Positions 21,739 through 25,186 of a DNA stretch of 25,186 bases are shown here, piece by piece. A program made the translations under genes and the position numbers. Positions within the stretch are counted from its first letter, which is position 1; each line of letters begins with the position of its first letter. Origin of the DNA: JAZLGI01 sp045616225 (lineage in GTDB: Bacteria; Spirochaetota; Spirochaetia; Sphaerochaetales; Sphaerochaetaceae); the NCBI GenBank assembly GCA_045616225.1, contig JAZLGI010000023.1, positions 1-25,186 on the forward strand, read 5' to 3'. Below the pieces are notes generated by a model. It searched no databases, had not been told where the DNA came from, and saw only the letters and a list, made by a program, of their open reading frames with translations.

Positions 21739-24709
21739 GAACACCGGTAGGACAGGCTTTTACACAGATTCCACAGGCTATACACTTTGAAGAAACATTC
21801 TTGGATTCATCTTCAACCATTACGCCAAACGGACAGGCTTCACGGCATTTACCGCAGTTTGTACACATTTTGTGATCTACTACATATACACCAAATCTAT
21901 TTCTGGTAATTGCACCAATAGGACAGACTTCTGCACATTTACCGCATTGGACACAGGTCACAGGCCTAGTAATAACCCCTGCAATGCCACTCTGATTTCC
22001 AATACCCTTTTTCTCCCTAATGCTTAAAAAAGCCTTTGAAGTCTTCAAAGTCTTGAAATAGACCGAAGCACATGCGTGAACGCATTCAAAACAACCTATA
22101 CATCTAACAGAATTATTTACAACAAGGCTTTTTGCATTTCTTACAACCTTTTCCTCATTTCTAAGATAAGGTGTACCCTCAACAGGAAGAGCCTTTCTTA
22201 CAATGCCGTCAAGAGAATGGTAAGCATCTGCAACGGCAGGAGCAGTTGGAATAGAAGTAATTTCTCCCAAACCAATTGCACCACAAGCAATATCAAGACC
22301 CGTTTTTTCAACAATAACAGCCTTAACATCAGGAACTTCATCTGCTCTGAAAAGACCAAGAGAACCGTACTTTTCAAGAGGTTTACAATCATTTATTCTG
22401 TACTGCTCTCTAAGGGCAAATCCAAGCCCCATTACAACACCGCCCTCTATTTGTCCCTCTACATTTGAAGGATTTATTGCCCTACCTACATCATGGGCAG
22501 CAATAATCTTGTCTACCTTATGAGTCTTTTCATCAAGAATACACATTTGAGTGGCAAAACCATAGGCAACATGACTCTTTGGATTTGGAACATCTGTTCC
22601 CATTGCATCTGTCTTGGCAAGATACTCTGCAAAAAACTCACGTCCTTCAAGAGAATTAAGGTCTCCCTCTTTAAGAGCCTCTTTAAGCATAACGGCAGCC
22701 CGTCTTGCAGCTTCTCCCGTTACAGTTGTATGTCTTGAACCGGAAGTAGTTCCACTGTCCGGAGCATTAAAAGTATTGGCCTTTTCTTCAACTACACAAA
22801 GAGGATCAAGACCTGTAACATCACAGACAATCTGCTTCATGACAGTACACATACCCTGTCCAATGCAGGAACCTCCGCAGTGAATGATAACTTTGGAATC
22901 CTTTACTTCAAGACGAACCCTTCCGGTATCAGGCAAACCAACTCCAACACCAGCATTCTTCATGGCACAGGCAATACCAACATATTTATTGGATTCATAT
23001 TCCTGTTTTACAGCTTCAAGAGTTTCAGCAAGCCCTGTATAAGAATCTGCTATCTGACCATTTGGAAGCACCTGATTTGGTCTTATGGCATTTCTATATC
23101 TTATTTCCCAATGGGAAATCCCAATCTTATCTGCCATCTCGTTGAGAAGAGTCTCCAGACCAAAACAACTTTGAGTAACACCAAATCCCCTAAATGCACC
23201 TGCAGGAGGATTATTTGTATAGTAAGAAAACCCGTCTATCTCAAAATTCTCATAGTTATAAGGACCTGAGGCATGAGTACAGGCTCTCTGAAGAACAGGA
23301 AATCCCAAAGATGCATAAGCACCTGTATCAGCAATTATCTTTGCCTTTACGCCTTGAATGATACCGTTTTCATCACATCCCATGGTAAATTCCATATCCA
23401 TAGGATGACGTTTTGGATGAACCAGAATACTCTCCTGTCTGGAAAGCTTCATCTTACAAGGTCTTTGTGTAATCAAAGCCGCAAGAGCAGAAAGATGCTG
23501 AACCGTTACATCTTCCTTCCCTCCAAAACCACCACCTACATAACAGTTTTCAACAAGAACTTTTTCTTCCGGAAGTCCAAGCATAGGAGCTGTTTCACGT
23601 CTGGTATCATAGACTCCCTGATCTGCAGAATAAATCTTGACTCCGCCGTTTTTTAAAGGAACAGACAAAGCAGTCTCCGGTTCCAGGAAAGCATGCTCTG
23701 TCCACGGAGTTGAGAATTTGTCAGAAATAACAAATTTTGATTTTCTTAAAGCTTCTTCTACATCTCCGCGTTTTACATGGACATGTCCCAGAAGATTACC
23801 GTCTTCATGAATAAGCGGAGCATCTTCTTTCATAGCCTCATAAGAATTTCTTACAGGCTCAAGAACTTCATACTTTACTCTTACAAGAACCTTTGCGTTT
23901 TCTGCTTCTTCACGGGAAGTTGCAACAATAAGACAAATAACATCACCAAGATATCTGGTAATCTGTCCTACTCCTATCATAGTGTCCCAATCACGTTTCA
24001 AATGCCCTACTTTAACAGTTCCCGGAATATCCTCTGCAGTGATAACAGAAACTACACCTTTTGCTTCAAGAGCCAGAGAAGAGTCTATTTCAAGTACTTT
24101 TGCCCTTGGGTATTTTGATCTTACTGCAACAACATGAAGCATATCATCTACATATAAGTCGTCCGGATATTTCCCTACTCCGGTTACTTTATCCAGTACA
24201 TCTACCCTGTGAACTCTTTCTCCTATTTTCCAGTTCTTGTCATCTGAAATTGCCCTATCTTCCCTGAATATTTCTGCTGCCAATGAAATTGCTTTTACAA
24301 TTTTTACATAGCCTGTGCAACGGCAAATATTGTTCCTTATTGCATGCCTTATCTGTTTTTCATCAGGATTGGGATTTTTATCTATAAGTGCTTTTGCACA
24401 CATCACCATTCCGGGAATACAGAAACCGCACTGGACAGCTCCAGCCTCCCCAAAAGCGTATGTATAGACTTCTTTTTCCCTGTCAGAAAGTCCTTCACAT
24501 GTAATAACACTGCAACCATCTGCTTCTGTTGTCAGCAACGTACATGCTTTTACAGTCTTCCCGTTAATTATAACCGTACAACTACCGCATGCTCCTTCGC
24601 TGCAACCATCTTTAATTGAGGTAAGATGTAAATCATCTCTCAAATATCTGATGAGTCTTTTTTCGTCATGAACAACAACGGGTTTACCGTTAACAGAAAA
24701 AGAAGCCAT
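21707..24709 (-). CDS. Molybdenum hydroxylase fusion: 2x[2Fe-2S], Mo domain, 4x[4Fe-4S]
   Basis: Xanthine dehydrogenase/aldehyde oxidoreductase family protein, 1000 residues from the ATG at 24709 (AAGGAG 7 nt upstream; a GTG at 24712 is less likely). Domains in order: a plant-type [2Fe-2S] domain (Cys near 36, 41, 44, 56), a helical [2Fe-2S] domain (Cys near 94, 97, 129, 131), the molybdopterin domains (about 165-860; GGGFGGKED, AFRGFGVTQS, TTSGSRHT, GLGE with the catalytic Glu near 816), then about 130 residues with four CxxCxxCxxxC motifs (near 870, 919, 949 and 976). There is no FAD domain. The substrate cannot be read; a purine or an aldehyde is likely for the family. Electrons probably leave through the ferredoxin-like end. 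It lies 61 bp after the RelA/SpoT stop. Confidence 0.9.
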   Translation of the reverse strand: MASFSVNGKPVVVHDEKRLIRYLRDDLHLTSIKDGCSEGACGSCTVIINGKTVKACTLLTTEADGCSVITCEGLSDREKEVYTYAFGEAGAVQCGFCIPGMVMCAKALIDKNPNPDEKQIRHAIRNNICRCTGYVKIVKAISLAAEIFREDRAISDDKNWKIGERVHRVDVLDKVTGVGKYPDDLYVDDMLHVVAVRSKYPRAKVLEIDSSLALEAKGVVSVITAEDIPGTVKVGHLKRDWDTMIGVGQITRYLGDVICLIVATSREEAENAKVLVRVKYEVLEPVRNSYEAMKEDAPLIHEDGNLLGHVHVKRGDVEEALRKSKFVISDKFSTPWTEHAFLEPETALSVPLKNGGVKIYSADQGVYDTRRETAPMLGLPEEKVLVENCYVGGGFGGKEDVTVQHLSALAALITQRPCKMKLSRQESILVHPKRHPMDMEFTMGCDENGIIQGVKAKIIADTGAYASLGFPVLQRACTHASGPYNYENFEIDGFSYYTNNPPAGAFRGFGVTQSCFGLETLLNEMADKIGISHWEIRYRNAIRPNQVLPNGQIADSYTGLAETLEAVKQEYESNKYVGIACAMKNAGVGVGLPDTGRVRLEVKDSKVIIHCGGSCIGQGMCTVMKQIVCDVTGLDPLCVVEEKANTFNAPDSGTTSGSRHTTVTGEAARRAAVMLKEALKEGDLNSLEGREFFAEYLAKTDAMGTDVPNPKSHVAYGFATQMCILDEKTHKVDKIIAAHDVGRAINPSNVEGQIEGGVVMGLGFALREQYRINDCKPLEKYGSLGLFRADEVPDVKAVIVEKTGLDIACGAIGLGEITSIPTAPAVADAYHSLDGIVRKALPVEGTPYLRNEEKVVRNAKSLVVNNSVRCIGCFECVHACASVYFKTLKTSKAFLSIREKKGIGNQSGIAGVITRPVTCVQCGKCAEVCPIGAITRNRFGVYVVDHKMCTNCGKCREACPFGVMVEDESKNVSSKCIACGICVKACPTGVLSIAEVQDNV

Positions 24710-24770
24710 CACTATTCTCCTTATTATACAAGAGAAATTTTATTACCAAATGCAACAATCTGCAACAATT

Positions 24771-25186
24771 TTAGATATTGGAAGACGGTGCAGGAGCAAT
24801 TTTGATTACGTTTGGAATAGCCCTGATAGATTTGACAATTTTCTTGAAGTTTTCCTCACTGTCACATTCCATTGTAAATGTTCCAACAAGGTTTCCCACT
24901 TCATCATCTATGAGACTTCCGGCAATAAGATGTCCGTGATAATTTCTGCTTGCACCCTCTATCTCACTGAACAAGTCTGTAGTTCTTTTACTGGTCACCA
25001 TGAAACGTCTGGTAACAGCAGTAGTATCACTTTCCCATTCAACTTTAACTTGGCGCTTGTCAATTTCCGGCATATGAGGAAGATTAGGACAGCCTTTCTT
25101 GTGTACTATTATGCCTCTTCCACGGGAAACATATCCTATAATTTCATCCCCCGGAACAGGATTACAACACTGAGCTATCTGAATCA
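24771..25186 (-). CDS. relA: RelA/SpoT family (p)ppGpp synthetase/hydrolase, C-terminal part
   Basis: Partial gene running off the right edge. 137 residues are visible. The first part is the conserved Cys-Cys (zinc-finger-like) domain, AQCCNPVPGDEIIGYVSRGR then VHKKGC, and the rest is a C-terminal ACT domain ending at the TAA at 24771-24773. These regulatory domains belong to long RelA/SpoT enzymes of the stringent response. The hydrolase and synthetase domains lie outside the window, so synthesis versus hydrolysis cannot be judged. An internal ATG at 25073 is not a start, because the conserved reading frame continues upstream of it. Confidence 0.93.
   Translation of the reverse strand, partial: IQIAQCCNPVPGDEIIGYVSRGRGIIVHKKGCPNLPHMPEIDKRQVKVEWESDTTAVTRRFMVTSKRTTDLFSEIEGASRNYHGHLIAGSLIDDEVGNLVGTFTMECDSEENFKKIVKSIRAIPNVIKIAPAPSSNI

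Noticed and set aside
22076..24118. Several + strand open frames opposite the Mo hydroxylase
   Set aside because: The minus-strand frame is a full family match over its whole length; the + strand frames have low-complexity, cysteine- and serine-rich translations and no ribosome-binding sites.
24723..24728. Perfect TATAAT on the minus strand before the Mo hydroxylase
   Set aside because: A start about 7 nt downstream would place the strong AAGGAG ribosome-binding site upstream of the mRNA 5' end, and no -35 has acceptable spacing (15 or 21 bp only).
24751..24770. Two tandem copies of TGCAACAAT before the Mo hydroxylase
   Set aside because: Only two 10-bp copies in an AT-rich gap; too short to separate from chance.

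Overview
The window looks like chromosomal housekeeping DNA of a host-associated spirochaete, most probably a Treponema. This is inferred from gene content, not from a marker gene. Pointers are an AT-rich base composition, a UMP kinase of the archaeal/spirochaete type, a two-lobed eukaryote-like hexokinase, a lipoprotein with a loose spirochaetal lipobox (FSC) and an Ig-like plus lamin-tail architecture, and fermentative functions (a PduL phosphotransacylase without a microcompartment-targeting tail, and a PflA-like radical SAM protein). I see no rRNA, tRNA, IS element, CRISPR array or prophage.

Layout. 1-89 is the tail of a + strand gene. 90-383 is a gene-free convergent junction containing four palindromic units at an exact 52-bp period. 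384-5050 is a minus-strand run: mtaB, an E2-like acyltransferase, birA, argS. pduL (5736-5158) is divergent from comEC (5829-7322). comEC overlaps convergent rsmA by 210 bp. A tightly packed minus-strand block then reads pyrH-type UMP kinase, prs, a PLP aminotransferase, an acidic protein of unknown function, an RlmI-family methyltransferase and rsmA, with a 4-bp ATGA overlap and very short gaps in its downstream part. ssb (13289-13798, +) faces a minus-strand set of PflX-like radical SAM protein, lipoprotein and thioredoxin across a bidirectional terminator. A patatin phospholipase (+) converges on hexokinase, which is preceded by an exported protein of unknown function and a PD-(D/E)XK-like nuclease candidate (both minus). 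The nuclease candidate is divergent from sbcB (+). sbcB overlaps the 3' end of a molybdenum hydroxylase by 32 bp. The window ends inside a RelA/SpoT homologue.

How the genes relate. Much of the window serves translation and nucleic acids: ArgS, MtaB (tRNA), RlmI-like and RsmA (rRNA), UMP kinase and Prs (nucleotide precursors), Ssb, SbcB and ComEC (single-stranded DNA handling and uptake), and RelA/SpoT (stringent response). A smaller part is energy metabolism: PduL, hexokinase and the Mo hydroxylase.

Most notable observations: (1) the 4 x 52-bp palindrome array beyond argS; (2) a single 1000-residue polypeptide joining two [2Fe-2S] clusters, a molybdopterin domain and four [4Fe-4S] motifs, with no flavin domain; (3) a 210-bp coding overlap of comEC with rsmA; (4) a free-standing E2-like acyltransferase whose catalytic His position is Glu; (5) a long Prs with an altered PRPP loop. 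None of these is proven here to be a new system. Each entry states what would test it.
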